Source: Actinacidiphila sp. DG2A-62
Lineage (GTDB): Bacteria > Actinomycetota > Actinomycetes > Streptomycetales > Streptomycetaceae
DNA: 64,000 nt
Assembly (NCBI RefSeq): GCF_035825295.1
Contig: NZ_JAYMGI010000002.1
Location: 8,012,001-8,076,000 of the forward strand
Reading direction: 5' to 3'
In this document: positions 52,208-61,289 of the stretch, piece by piece
Layout: each line of letters starts with the position of its first letter
How positions within the stretch are numbered: the first letter of the stretch is position 1
Program-made: the position numbers and the translations under genes
Notes under the pieces: generated by a model
What the model was told of the DNA's origin: nothing
What the model saw: only the letters and a program-made list of their open reading frames with translations
Databases searched by the model: none

Positions 52208-55200
52208 CTAGCTGCCGTAGACCTCCAGTTCGTAGATGCGGGCGGCCGGGTCGGAGTTCTGGGTCGGGGTGATCACGCTCAGCCGCACGTAGCGGCCGGT
52301 CGCGCTCACCTGGCTGGTGGTGGTGTCGGCGGTGTTGCCGCGGACCTGGGCCACGGTGGTCCAGGCCGAGCCGTCGGCGGAGACCGCGAGGTCGAAGTCC
52401 TTGGTGTCCCACGCGGAGTCCTCGCCGCCGGCGCCCGCGTGGCGGACCACCAGCGAGCCGAGCGCGTGGGAGGCCCCGAGGTCGACGGTCAGCGTCTTGG
52501 TGCCGTCGACCTTCGAGCACCACTTGTCGCTGGTGCCGCCGCTGTAGCTGCCGTTGACCGCCTTGTCCGGGGTCTCGGTGCTCGCGCACGCGTCGGAGCC
52601 GGTGGCCGTGCGGCCGACCGCGAGGTCCGCGGAGCCGCCGCCGTACACCTCCAGTTCGTAGACGCGGGCGGCGTCGGTGCCGTTGCCCGAGGTGTTGGCC
52701 GGGGTGGTCACCACCAGCCGGACGTAGCGCGCCTGCCGCGGCGACACCGCGTTGTAGGTCCGGCTGGCCCGCGACCCGGTCACGGTCGCCGCGGTGGACC
52801 AGGTGCTGTTGTCGGTGCTGGTCTGCACCTGGAAGGCGCCGGTGTTCCACCCGGTGGTCTCGCCGCCGAGGCCGGCGTGGTCGACGACGAACGACGAGAC
52901 GGTCTGCACGCTGCCGAGGTCGACGGTCAGCGTGGCGTTCGCCGTCTTCGAGCACCACTTGCTGTTGTTCTTCAGCGAGCCGTCGACGGCCTTGTCACCG
53001 GACTCCGCGGTCGCGCACGACGCCGACGCCGTCACCGGCTTGCCCTGCGCCAGGTCCGTGCCCAGCTCCGGCGGGGCCTGGCACGGTGCTCGCGCCGTCG
53101 GTGAAGGACGGCGGCACGTCGCCCGCGCCGGTGCCCCAGGTGGCGCTGGGCGTGCCGCCCATGGTGAAGTTCACCGTGCCGCCGGCCGCGATGTCCGGGT
53201 AGCGCAGGTAACTGTGGCTGGTCGCCGTGCCGTTGACGGACATGCCCTGCACGTAGGAGCCGCTGCCCGAGGAGTTGACGGTGATGTCGCCGCCGGGCCG
53301 CTGAATCAGCACCGAGGGGAACGAGGGGCCGTTGACCGCCAGGGTGTCGGCGCCCGGCGTCGCCGGGTACATCCCCAGCGCCGCCCACACGTACCAGGCC
53401 GAGGTCGCGCCCAGGTCGTCGTTGCCGGGCAGGCCGCCCGCGCCCGCGGTGTAGGACTCCGACATCACCTTGCGCACCGCGTCCGACGCGCCCGCCGGGT
53501 CGCGCGCGAAGTCGTACGCCCACGGCACGCCGTGCTCCGGCTCGTTGCCGATGTAGTAGTACGGCAGCGTCTGGCCGGCGTTGACCTGCGTGAAGTGGTG
53601 GTCCAGCCGCTGCACCGCGGTGCGCCGGCCGCCCATCTCGTTGATCAGGTCGGCGAAGTCGTACGGCACCATCCAGGTGTACTGGGCGGCGTTGCCCTCG
53701 GTGAAGTTCGACTGGCTCGCCGGGTCGATCGGCCACACCCAGCTGCCGTCGGAGTTGCGCGGCTGGATGTAGCCCGAGTCGGCGCCGTAGGTGTTGCGCC
53801 ACCACTGCGCGCGCGTCATGTGGGTGGAGTAACTGCTCGTGTTCCCCAGCGCCTTGGCGAACTGCGCCACGGCGAAGTCCGAGGCCGAGTACTCCAGGGA
53901 GTCCGAGGGCGCCCCCGGCAGGTAGTGCAGGCTGGTGTACGTGCCCTGGTTGCCGCGGATCGCCGAGCCCTGCGCGGTGCCGCCGTTGGACGCCTTCTCC
54001 ATCAGCGACAGCGCCGCCGCGGTGTCGAAGTTCCGCACCCCGAAGGCGTACATGCTGGCGACGATGATCGGTCCGGGGTCGCCGGTCATCACGAAGTCCT
54101 CGTTGGTCTGCTGCGACCACTTGGGCAGCAGCCCGCCCTGCTGGCCGTCCAGGACCATCGAGTTGGCGATGTCCGCGGCCTCGGCCGGGGCGACCAGGGC
54201 GATCAGCGCGGCCCAGGAGCGGTAGATGTCCCAGCCGGAGTAGTTCTGGTAGACCGGCCGCGTCGAGTTGTGCACCGCGTTGTCGAAGCCCCGGTAGTCG
54301 CCGTTCACGTCGCTGGAGATGTTGGGGCTCTGGAAGACGTGGTAGAGCGCGGTGTAGAACTTCTTCAGGTCGGCCGCGGCGCCGCCGGTGACCTGGACCC
54401 GGTTGAGGATCTGGTTCCAGGAGGCGGCGGCGGCGGTGCGCACCGCGTCGAAGTCCCAGCCGTTGTTCTCCGCGGCCACATTCGCCTGGGCGTTGGCCAC
54501 GCTGACGTAGGACAGGCCGATCTTGGCCTGCACGGTGCGGGCGGAGCTCGCGTCGAAGGTGACGTACGCGCCGGTGTTCGTGCCGCTCGCGCCGGTCGAG
54601 CCGGCCGAGACGCTGCCGCCCGACCAGGTGCCGAAGCCGCTGGGCGCGCGGTCGAAGCGGATGTCGAAGTAGATCTGGTAGGTCTTGGACGAGCCGCAGA
54701 AGCCGCCGGCGGTGACGCTGCCGGTGACCTCCGAGCCGCTGATCCTGACCGAGCCGCTGCGGTTGCCGGTCGCGCTGCGGCTGGTGTTGATCAGCAGCCC
54801 CGCGCTGCTCGTCGCGGGGTACGTCAGCCGGGCCATGCCGGTGCGGGTGGTCGCGGTCAGCTCCACATCGGTGCCGTACTTGTCCAGCCGGTTCTTGTAA
54901 CTGCCGGGCGAGGCCGACTCGTTGGACTTGGTGTACGCCGACGCGTAGGAGGTCCAGCTGCTGCCCGGCGAGGTGCTCACCGAGCCGGTGATCGGCATCA
55001 GCGGCAGGTCCTCGTTGTTCGGGCAGCCCGCGCCGTCGAAGTGGGTGAGGCTGAAGTCCTCGATCGAGGTGTCGGAGTAGCGGTAGCCGGACGGCGAGGC
55101 GGTCGGCGTGTCCGGGCTGAACTGCACCCCGCCGAAGGGCACCACGGCGCCGGGGTACGTACTGCCGCCCGCGCCGCCGGGCACCGGGTTGGGGGCGTTG

Positions 55201-55379
55201 CTGTCGTCGGTGCCGACGAACGGGTCGACGTACTGGGTCAGGTCCGAGGTCGCGGCGTGGGCCGGTGCGGAGGCCAGGCCCCCGACGCCGAGCGCGGCCA
55301 GTAACAGGGCGCTGAACGCGCCGACGGCGCGGGAGCGGAAGAGGCCCCCGGGACGGGAGCGGGACAGGTCAGGGCGCAC
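52208..55379 (-). pseudogene. Secreted GH92 alpha-mannosidase with two C-terminal discoidin-like domains, frameshifted
   Basis: GTG 55379 follows AAGGTGG. The signal peptide (FSALLLAALGVGGLASAPAHA) precedes the GH92 N-domain (YVDPFVGTDDSNAPNPVPGG, FSLTHFDGAGCPNNEDLP) and catalytic domain (GDYRGFD, NYSGWDIYRSWAALIAL, EPEHGVPWAYDFA, GNDDLGATSAWYVW). Near 53069 one extra base moves the frame; beyond it two F5/8-C-like domains with WCSK motifs (KNNSKWCSKT, TSDKWCSKV) continue to 52208. Repaired, about 1056 residues. GH92 enzymes are calcium-dependent exo-alpha-mannosidases acting on mannan or N-glycans. The frameshift removes only the binding domains. Operators flank its promoter. Confidence 0.88.
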
Positions 55380-55459
55380 GGAGGACCACCTTCTCGTGGA
55401 GGCGGGCCCGCGCCGGCGCGGCGCGCCGCCTCGGGGGGCACGGAGCGGCTCTTGGGGGC

Positions 55460-55530
55460 TGTGAACGTTACCAACCGACGTGGCATTGTTGATGTGTACC
55501 TGACGCTGTGTCAAGGCTGTGAACGTTCCC
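55460..55530 (-). promoter_or_regulatory. GH92 promoter flanked by two LacI operators
   Basis: On the minus strand TTGACA (plus 55509-55514), 18 bases, AACAAT (plus 55485-55490). The sequence GGCTGTGAACGTT[A/C]CC occurs twice in direct orientation on the plus strand, ending at 55472 and 55530, each with an AACGTT core. One lies upstream of the -35, the other downstream of the start. Fifty-eight bases separate them, about 5.5 helical turns. The LacI gene starts 100 bases further on. Confidence 0.7.
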
Positions 55531-55633
55531 GGCGGATGCGCCCGCGAAGCCCCCCGACCCCCGTGCCGTGCAAGGCTGGTGGGGGCCGCCGCGGGCAGCG
55601 GGACCGGCCCCGGGGACCGGCGAACGGAGGCAC

Positions 55634-56674
55634 GTGAAGCGCCCCACGATGAAGGACGTGGCCAGGGCCGCCGGGGTCAGCCCGATGACGGTCTCACGGG
55701 TGGTGGCCGGCGAGTCCGGCGTGGCGCCCGGCACCGCCGCCCGGGTCGAGCGCGCGGTGCGCAGCCTCGGCTACCAGCGCAACGACAACGCCCGCAGCCT
55801 GCGCCAGAAGAACCTCGGCACCTCCGCGATCGGCCTGGTGGTGGACGACCTCGCGCACCCCTTCTACGCGCTGATGGCCCGCTCGGTGGAGGACGAGGCG
55901 CACCGCCGCGGCTACGTCGTCCTGGTCGGCAGCACCAACGACGACCCGCGCCGCGAGCGCGAGGTGGTCGCCGCCTTCACCGCGCGGCAGGTCGACGGCC
56001 TGATCCTGGTGCCGACGATCGGCGGCCACGCCTTCCTGGAGCGCCCCATGAGCAGCGGCACCCGCGTGGTCTGCGTCGACCGGCCCGCACCCGGCCTGGA
56101 CGTCGACACCGTCACCGTCGACAACCGGGCGGGCGCCCGCCGCGCCGTCGTCCACCTGCTGGCCCGCGGCCACACCCGGATCGCCTACCTCGGCGACCGC
56201 TACGACATCTGGACCCAGGCCGAGCGGCACGCCGGCTACGCCGAGGCGCTCGCCGCGCACGGTGTGCCCGCCGACCCCGCGCTGGTCCGGCACGGGCTGC
56301 GCTCCCACGCCGACACCCATGCGGCGCTGCGCGAGCTGGCCGCACTCGACCGGCCGCCGACCGCGCTGTTCACCACCAGCGACCTCATCACGCTCGGCGT
56401 GCTGGACGCCCCGGAGGGACCGAGGTCGCCGACGGTGGTGGGCTTCGACGACCTGCCGCTGGCCGCCCGGCTCGACCCGCCGCTGACCGTCGTCAGCCAG
56501 GACCCCCACGCACTCGGCGCCACCGCCGCGAGCCTGCTCTTCTCCCGCATCGACGGCGACCGCTCGGCGCCGCGCGACGTCGTGCTGCTCACCCGGCTGC
56601 TGGTGCGGGACGGGCCGCGGGGCGCCGCGGCGAGCGGACCCGGCAACGCGCCGGGCGAACAGGCGGACGGCTGA
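55634..56674 (+). CDS. LacI-family transcriptional regulator
   Basis: 346 residues from GTG 55634 behind CGGAGG. The HTH and hinge read TMKDVARAAGVSPMTVSRVV then ARSLRQKNLG; ATG 55649 is an alternative start. The periplasmic-binding-like core has IGLVVDDLAHPFYALMARSV, DGLILVP, VVCVDRPAPGLDVDTV, GHTRIAYLGDR and VVGFDDLPLAARLDPPLTVV. It is expected to bind the paired GTGAACGTT sites in the shared region and to repress GH92 and itself until a sugar, plausibly mannose or a mannobiose, binds. The effector is inferred from the neighbour only. Confidence 0.93.
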   Translation: MKRPTMKDVARAAGVSPMTVSRVVAGESGVAPGTAARVERAVRSLGYQRNDNARSLRQKNLGTSAIGLVVDDLAHPFYALMARSVEDEAHRRGYVVLVGSTNDDPRREREVVAAFTARQVDGLILVPTIGGHAFLERPMSSGTRVVCVDRPAPGLDVDTVTVDNRAGARRAVVHLLARGHTRIAYLGDRYDIWTQAERHAGYAEALAAHGVPADPALVRHGLRSHADTHAALRELAALDRPPTALFTTSDLITLGVLDAPEGPRSPTVVGFDDLPLAARLDPPLTVVSQDPHALGATAASLLFSRIDGDRSAPRDVVLLTRLLVRDGPRGAAASGPGNAPGEQADG

Positions 56675-56850
56675 CACGGCGGGGGTACGGGCGGGGGCGG
56701 GCGCGCACGGGCGGGGCGGCGCGCGCGGGCGGCGGTGCGTGGAACGCGCGGCCGGCGGTGTCCGGCCGCGGCGGGCGGCGTGGCGCGGCGGCGCGGTCGA
56801 CGTGGCGGCCCGGGGGAGCGGGGGAAGGGGCGGGGAGCGGGGGAGCAGGG

Positions 56851-57435
56851 TCAGTCGACGACGTGGGCGGCGATCGCGCGGGCGCAGGACGCGGCGTCGG
56901 TGTGGGTGGTGTCCACCACGAGGTCGTAGGCGACGCCGCGGTGGACGGCGTCGGCCTGGGAGCGGGCCATGCCCGCGGCGCGGTCGCCGCGCGCCGCCTC
57001 GCGGGCCGCGGCCACGTCGGGGTCGCAGCGCACCCCGACCCACAGCACGTCGAGCCCGGCGAGCGCGGCACGCCAGCGGGCCTGCGAGTCCGCCCCGCCG
57101 AGGAAGACGTCGTCCACGACGACCGGTGCGCCGGCGCGGGCGATCGCCGCGATCCCGGCCGCCCACGCCGCGTCCATCCGGCGGAACTGCGCGCCGACCG
57201 CGACCTCGCCGCCCGGGCCGACCCCGATGCCCTCGCCGCCTGTCTCGCCGCCCCCCTCGCCGCCTCCCGCGCCGCCTCCCTCGTCGGCCGGGCGCAGCCG
57301 GGCCGGCAGGGCGTCGACCAGCGTGTCCACGCTGAACGCGAGCCAGGCGCGCGCCAGCACGTCCTGGAGACACCGGGCCAGCCGGGTCTTCCCCGCGCGG
57401 GAACCGCCGTTCAGGACGATCACCTCGGTGGGCAT
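56851..57435 (-). CDS. Chloramphenicol phosphotransferase-like P-loop kinase
   Basis: 194 residues. The Walker A is LNGGSRAGKTRLARCLQ at the N-terminus, AFSVDTLVDALPARL is the substrate-loop motif of the CPT family, and VVVDDVFLGG, GVRCDPDVAAAREAARGDR and YDLVVDTTHTDA complete the fold. An insertion of about 25 Gly/Glu residues interrupts the middle. CPT enzymes phosphorylate chloramphenicol; most relatives are untested. No chloramphenicol or other resistance gene is adjacent, so this is a family name, not an activity. ATG 57435 has a GTGGCGGG ribosome site. Confidence 0.85.
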   Translation of the reverse strand: MPTEVIVLNGGSRAGKTRLARCLQDVLARAWLAFSVDTLVDALPARLRPADEGGGAGGGEGGGETGGEGIGVGPGGEVAVGAQFRRMDAAWAAGIAAIARAGAPVVVDDVFLGGADSQARWRAALAGLDVLWVGVRCDPDVAAAREAARGDRAAGMARSQADAVHRGVAYDLVVDTTHTDAASCARAIAAHVVD

Positions 57436-57590
57436 CCCGCCACGGTAGGCGCGGCGCCAGGGCGGGGCGAGCGGATATCCCCGCGCGGCGCGTGTCCCCG
57501 CCGAACGGGGTGCGGCCCGTCGCACCGCCCGGTCATGAGCAGGCCGGGGCGGGGCGGGACAGCTCGGGACAGGTCGGGACACCGGCCCCT

Positions 57591-57642
57591 CACGGCGAGG
57601 GCGTCGGCCGCCTCACGGCGAGGACGTCGGCCGCCTCACGGC
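57591..57642. repeat. Direct repeat, 23-bp unit at the 3' end of the phosphotriesterase gene
   Basis: CTCACGGCGAGG followed by about 11 bases recurs with a 23-bp period, two and a half copies, creating duplicate stop positions (57590 and 57613 in two frames). Confidence 0.65.
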
Positions 57643-58599
57643 GAACGCGCGGGCCGGGTTGGCGACCGTGACGGCGTGCGCGGCCTCCGCGCCGAGCGCT
57701 CTGACCAGGCGCGGCCACAGCACCCGGGGGAGGTAGGGCATGCCGGGGCCGCCCCCGGTGGCCGCGCGAGCGGCGGCCACCACCGTGTCGCCGCCGAGCA
57801 GCAACTGGTCGGCGTGGCCCGCGGCGGCCAGCTCCGTGAGGCAGTCCACCAGCCGCCAGTCGGTGGCGTGGTGGGCGCGCGACGGGCCGTCGAAGGCCAG
57901 GAACGCGCCGGAGGCGGCCAGTTCGCGGTGCAGGCCCGCGTCGGGGAAGCGGTTGAGGTGGCCGAGCAGCAGGGACGCGGTGGGGACGCCCAACTCGCCG
58001 TGCAGCAGGGCGAGGACGTCGGGCGCCGCGGTGCCCGCCTCGTGGTGCACACCGATCGGCGCACCGGTCGCGTGGTGCGCCTCGGCCGCCGCGGCCATCA
58101 CCCGCCGGGTGTGGTCGTCCAGGCCGTGGAACATCCCCGCCACCTTGATCATGCCGGCCTTCGCGGGACCGCGCGGTCCGTCCGGGTCGTCCCCGGTGAC
58201 CATGCCCTCGGTCAGCTCCGCCACGAAGAAGGCCGCGAGGCCGCGCGCGTGCAGCCGCTCCAGCAGCGCCGGGTCGTAGTGCGCCGCCTGGTGCAGGCCG
58301 GTCGCGGCGATCACGTGCACGCCGGTGGCCGCGGACACCGCCGGCAGGCGGCCGGCCGCCCGGCCCAGACCGAACGGCGTCCACTGGGCGACCGCCGCGC
58401 CGCCCGCGGCGCGGTAGGCGGCGGCCTCTGCCTCGGCCGCCGCGGGATCGTCCAGCTCCTGCCCGGCGAGGGCCGGCGCGGCGAAGAACAGGTGGTCGTG
58501 GGCGTCCGTGGCCCCGAGGTCCGCGGGGGCGACGTCACCGAGGACCGTACGGACGCGGGCCGGGCCGAGGCCGTTGCCGGCGGCGGTGTCCGCGGTCAC
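57613..58599 (-). CDS. Phosphotriesterase-family (PTE/PHP-like) metal hydrolase
   Basis: 328 residues from GTG 58599, whose first bases overlap the DUF4865 stop (GTGA). Metal ligands of the PTE family are visible: HxH in DAHDHLF, a bridging Lys in AGMIKVAGMFH, His in GVHHEAG and LLLGHLNRF, and Asp in LLLGGDTVV. Catalysis is therefore likely intact. Natural activities in this family are usually lactonase or ester hydrolysis rather than organophosphate cleavage. It is last in a TetR-DUF4865-hydrolase row. Confidence 0.87.
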   Translation of the reverse strand: MTADTAAGNGLGPARVRTVLGDVAPADLGATDAHDHLFFAAPALAGQELDDPAAAEAEAAAYRAAGGAAVAQWTPFGLGRAAGRLPAVSAATGVHVIAATGLHQAAHYDPALLERLHARGLAAFFVAELTEGMVTGDDPDGPRGPAKAGMIKVAGMFHGLDDHTRRVMAAAAEAHHATGAPIGVHHEAGTAAPDVLALLHGELGVPTASLLLGHLNRFPDAGLHRELAASGAFLAFDGPSRAHHATDWRLVDCLTELAAAGHADQLLLGGDTVVAAARAATGGGPGMPYLPRVLWPRLVRALGAEAAHAVTVANPARAFAVRRPTSSP

Positions 58600-59183
58600 C
58601 ACTGCCGTCCCGTCGGCAGGGAGTCGAGCCCGGGGCGGGACAGGTGCAGCACCTCGTAGCGCTCGTCCCCCGGCTCCGCCGGCGCGGCGTCCTGCCACAG
58701 CGTGAAGCGCAGCAGCTCCCAGCGGCGCGGGTCCACCGCCAGCGCCGCGCTGTGCAGGCCGGGCCGCCCCGCGGCGTCGGAGAGTTCGGCCACCGCCTCA
58801 TCGACGGCCCGCCCGGGTGGCTCACCGGACGGCAACCGCCATGCGCAGCGCGCCGCCTGACGCGGCGTCGTGCCGATCGCGGGTCCGCGCTCGAACGCCA
58901 GGCCCGTCCAGTGCTCCACGGCCGGGCGGCCGAAGTCCTCGGCCAGGCCGCGGAATCCGGGCCCCCAGAGGAAGGAGTTCATGCCCTCGACGGTGTTCCA
59001 CAGGTAGAAGGGCGCGTAGCCGTTCACCGGGGAGCCGTCCTTGCCGCGCTCCCGGACGAGGTACGCCTTCAGGCCCAACCCCGGGAAGGCGTCGAGGAGA
59101 TGGCCGCGGGTGGCGACCCGGTGCCGGACGATCCCCATGTCGTAGTCGGCGGGCAGCGTGATGCGGTAGTTCATGGCGTGCAC
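58596..59183 (-). CDS. DUF4865 family protein
   Basis: 195 residues. VHAMNYRITLPADYDM and VRHRVATRGHLLDAFPGLGLKAY, then YAPFYLWNTVEGMNSFLWG, are the family landmarks; the fold resembles ferredoxin-like dimeric alpha/beta-barrel proteins. GTG 59183 is favoured over ATG 59174 because GGGAG sits eight bases before it and relatives begin MHAMQY. No enzyme activity is established. The gene overlaps the phosphotriesterase-family start and follows tetR by 163 bases, so a shared substrate pathway controlled by TetR is likely. Confidence 0.87.
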   Translation of the reverse strand: MHAMNYRITLPADYDMGIVRHRVATRGHLLDAFPGLGLKAYLVRERGKDGSPVNGYAPFYLWNTVEGMNSFLWGPGFRGLAEDFGRPAVEHWTGLAFERGPAIGTTPRQAARCAWRLPSGEPPGRAVDEAVAELSDAAGRPGLHSAALAVDPRRWELLRFTLWQDAAPAEPGDERYEVLHLSRPGLDSLPTGRQW

Positions 59184-59346
59184 GGGCGGATCTCCCTCGT
59201 TCTGCCCTCCAATCGGGCGTGCCGTCCAATCGGGTGCGGGTCGGGTGCGGGGGCGCGGGTCGGCGGTCCGGGGCCGGGCGGCGTCGGCCCGGCGGGCGCC
59301 ATCGCGTCGGCCCGCCGGGCCCCATCGCGTCGGAGGCGGGGCGGTC

Positions 59347-59910
59347 TCAGGGCCGGGCGGCGGCGAGGAGGGCGACCGCGCCGCGCACCGCATCGTCGAA
59401 CGGCTCGCGCGTGCCGGCGGCGCGCGCCAGCACGTAGCCGCCCTGGACCACCGCGGCGACCGCGGCGGCGGTGTGCGCCGGGTCCAGCTCGGCCCGCAGC
59501 TCGCCGGAGGCGACGCCCTCCGCGACGACGGACGCGAGCCGCGCCCGCAGCCAGGCGAAGGTCTCGGCGACCGGTTGCCGCAGCTCGTCGCTGACGACCA
59601 CGTCCGGGTCCATCGCCATCCTGCCGACCCGGCACCCGCGCAACGGCTCGCGTTCGCGCTCCAGATAGCCCGCCAGCCGCGCCACGGCGCCGCCTTCCGC
59701 GTCCAGCACCGCGCCGGCCTGCGCGGTCAACTCCTCGGCGCTGCGCCGCATCGCGGCCAGCGCGAGGTCGGGCTTGCCGCGGAAGTGGTGGTACATGCTG
59801 CCCTGGCCCGCGCCGGCGCGCTCCTGGATCGCCCGGGGGCTGGTCCCGACGTACCCGCGCTCCCACAGCAGCTGCCGGGCGCTCTCGATCAGGCGTTCCG
59901 CGGTGTCCAT
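59347..59910 (-). CDS. TetR-family transcriptional regulator
   Basis: 187 residues. The N-terminal HTH is RLIESARQLLWERGYVGTSP, then RAIQERAGAGQGSMYHHF. The C-terminal domain resembles the LmrA/YxaF-like group (GCRVGRMAMDPDVV). ATG 59910 starts nine bases before a near-perfect operator (59919-59938). It likely represses itself and the DUF4865/phosphotriesterase genes downstream. The inducer is unknown. Confidence 0.92.
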   Translation of the reverse strand: MDTAERLIESARQLLWERGYVGTSPRAIQERAGAGQGSMYHHFRGKPDLALAAMRRSAEELTAQAGAVLDAEGGAVARLAGYLEREREPLRGCRVGRMAMDPDVVVSDELRQPVAETFAWLRARLASVVAEGVASGELRAELDPAHTAAAVAAVVQGGYVLARAAGTREPFDDAVRGAVALLAAARP

Positions 59911-59918
59911 GCGAGCAG

Positions 59919-59938
59919 TGTACATACTAGTAGGTACA
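59919..59938. promoter_or_regulatory. TetR operator
   Basis: TGTACATACTAGTAGGTACA is a 20-bp palindrome with one mismatched pair and a perfect TACTAGTA core, immediately upstream of tetR. It also contains the likely -10 of that gene. Confidence 0.75.
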
Positions 59939-59983
59939 GAAGTGCGCGGGGTGTCCCCGTGTGCGCAAGCGGCGAGGGCCCCC

Positions 59984-60025
59984 GCCGCTTGCCGCTTGCC
60001 GCTTGCCGCTTGCCGCTTGCCGCTT
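59984..60025. repeat. Tandem repeat, six 7-bp units
   Basis: GCCGCTT is repeated six times exactly, then decays (GCCGTCT). It lies in the tetR upstream gap close to the end of the next convergently placed gene. Confidence 0.9.
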
Positions 60026-60074
60026 GCCGTCTGCCGCCTGCGGCGTGCTGCCCGTCGCCGCCTTCGCGCGGGGC

Positions 60075-60617
60075 TCAGCCGAAGCGCACGTCCGCCGCCG
60101 CGACCACCGTGCCGAAGCGCGGGAAGTCCAGCGTCACCGACGCCTCGTGCTCCGCCGCGGTGAGCGCGGACATCGCGTCCTCGGCGAAGACCAGTCCGTA
60201 GCCGAGGTCGGCGGCGGCGCGCGCGGTGGACTCCACGCCCAGGCTGGTGGCGATCCCGGCCAGCACCAGCGTGCCGACCCCGCGGCGGGTCAACTCCTCG
60301 TGCAAACCGGTGTCCTGGAACGCGCCCACGGTGTGCTTCACCACCACCGCGTCCGCCGCGTCCGCCACCTCGGCCACCAGACCGCTGCCCGGCGGCTGGT
60401 CGGCGACGCCGGGACGCTGCCCGCGCACCGCCAGCACCGGCGCGCCCGCCGCGGCGAAGACCCGGGCCAGCCCGAGCGACGCGGCGAGCACGGCCTCGCC
60501 GGAGCGCGGGGCGAGCGGGAGGGCGACCATGCGGTCCATGAGGTCGATCAGCACCAGGGCGGTACGCGAGGGGTCGAGCCCTGGGGGCGCCCCGAGGTCG
60601 TGATCATCGCGAGTCAT
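60075..60617 (-). CDS. Isochorismatase-family protein lacking the catalytic Cys
   Basis: 180 residues. Asp25 (LVLIDLMDRM) and Lys94 (VVVKHTVGAF) of the triad are present, but at the nucleophile position the motif reads AGIATSLGVESTARAA, with Gly127 in place of Cys. Similar Cys-less relatives are common, so this is a subfamily property rather than a lesion. The reaction cannot be the usual Cys-thioester hydrolysis. ATG 60617 has no strong ribosome site. It is divergent from the DUF397 gene. Confidence 0.88.
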   Translation of the reverse strand: MTRDDHDLGAPPGLDPSRTALVLIDLMDRMVALPLAPRSGEAVLAASLGLARVFAAAGAPVLAVRGQRPGVADQPPGSGLVAEVADAADAVVVKHTVGAFQDTGLHEELTRRGVGTLVLAGIATSLGVESTARAAADLGYGLVFAEDAMSALTAAEHEASVTLDFPRFGTVVAAADVRFG

Positions 60618-60903
60618 GATCGCGACCCTACCCCCGCGGAGCGTGCCCACGCCGGTGATCCAACAGGCCGCGACACCAGGTGGGATGACGATCCGTCAGA
60701 AACCGCGGCGGCGGGTCGGGCGACCGCCCGCGGCCCGCCGCGGGCGGACCCGGCGCCCCGTCCGCGCGGCCCCGGGGCCGCGCACCGCTCACCCGGCGCC
60801 ACTACTCCACTGCGGGCCGTCGCGGGCGGGTTCGCGGATTGTGCTCCCGCCGCCCTCACGGCCGATAGGCTGGACGGGGAACCGAGGTGGGAGGAGAGCG
60901 GAC

Positions 60904-61143
60904 GTGGCCGAAAGCACTGTCGGACAGCCGTTGGCCAACGGGAAGAAGCCGCAGGTCGATCTGACCGGCGCCGAGTGGCTGTCCAGCAGCCAGGGCAGCG
61001 GCGATGTGCAGATCGCCTTCGTCGAGGGCTACATCGCGATGCGGGACGGACGGAACCCGGACGGTCCCGCCCTCATCTTCACCCCCGCCGAGTGGCGAGC
61101 CTTCGTCCTCGGCGCACGCGACGGCGAGTTCGACCTCACCTGA
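60904..61143 (+). CDS. DUF397 protein
   Basis: 79 residues from GTG 60904 behind GGGAGGAG. EWLSSSQGSGDVQIAFVEGY, IAMRDGRNPDGPALIFTPAE and WRAFVLGARDGEFDL follow the DUF397 pattern. In Streptomyces these short proteins usually sit beside an XRE-type (WhiJ-like) regulator and act as its partner or antagonist in development. Here no such regulator is adjacent, so it is an orphan. A very strong hairpin follows. Confidence 0.9.
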   Translation: MAESTVGQPLANGKKPQVDLTGAEWLSSSQGSGDVQIAFVEGYIAMRDGRNPDGPALIFTPAEWRAFVLGARDGEFDLT

Positions 61144-61206
61144 CCGCCTCCGGCGCGGGTGCGCGGCCGAACCGCGGGCGCGCGACCGGGACTTCGGCGT
61201 GAGTGC

Positions 61207-61247
61207 GGGGCCCTGGGGGACGTCGGACCGACGTCCCCCAGGGCCCC
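61207..61247. terminator. 41-bp near-perfect palindrome terminator
   Basis: A 20-bp arm (61207-61226), a single A, and its exact complement (61228-61247). It lies between convergent DUF397 and the isomerase gene. The stem is unusually long. Confidence 0.85.
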
Positions 61248-61289
61248 GCTGACGTCCACGGCCCGCCGCGCCGCCCGCGGTTCGGCCGG

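Noticed and set aside
56851..57435. Chloramphenicol resistance gene
   Set aside because: Only family resemblance; relatives are diverse kinases and no resistance context is present.
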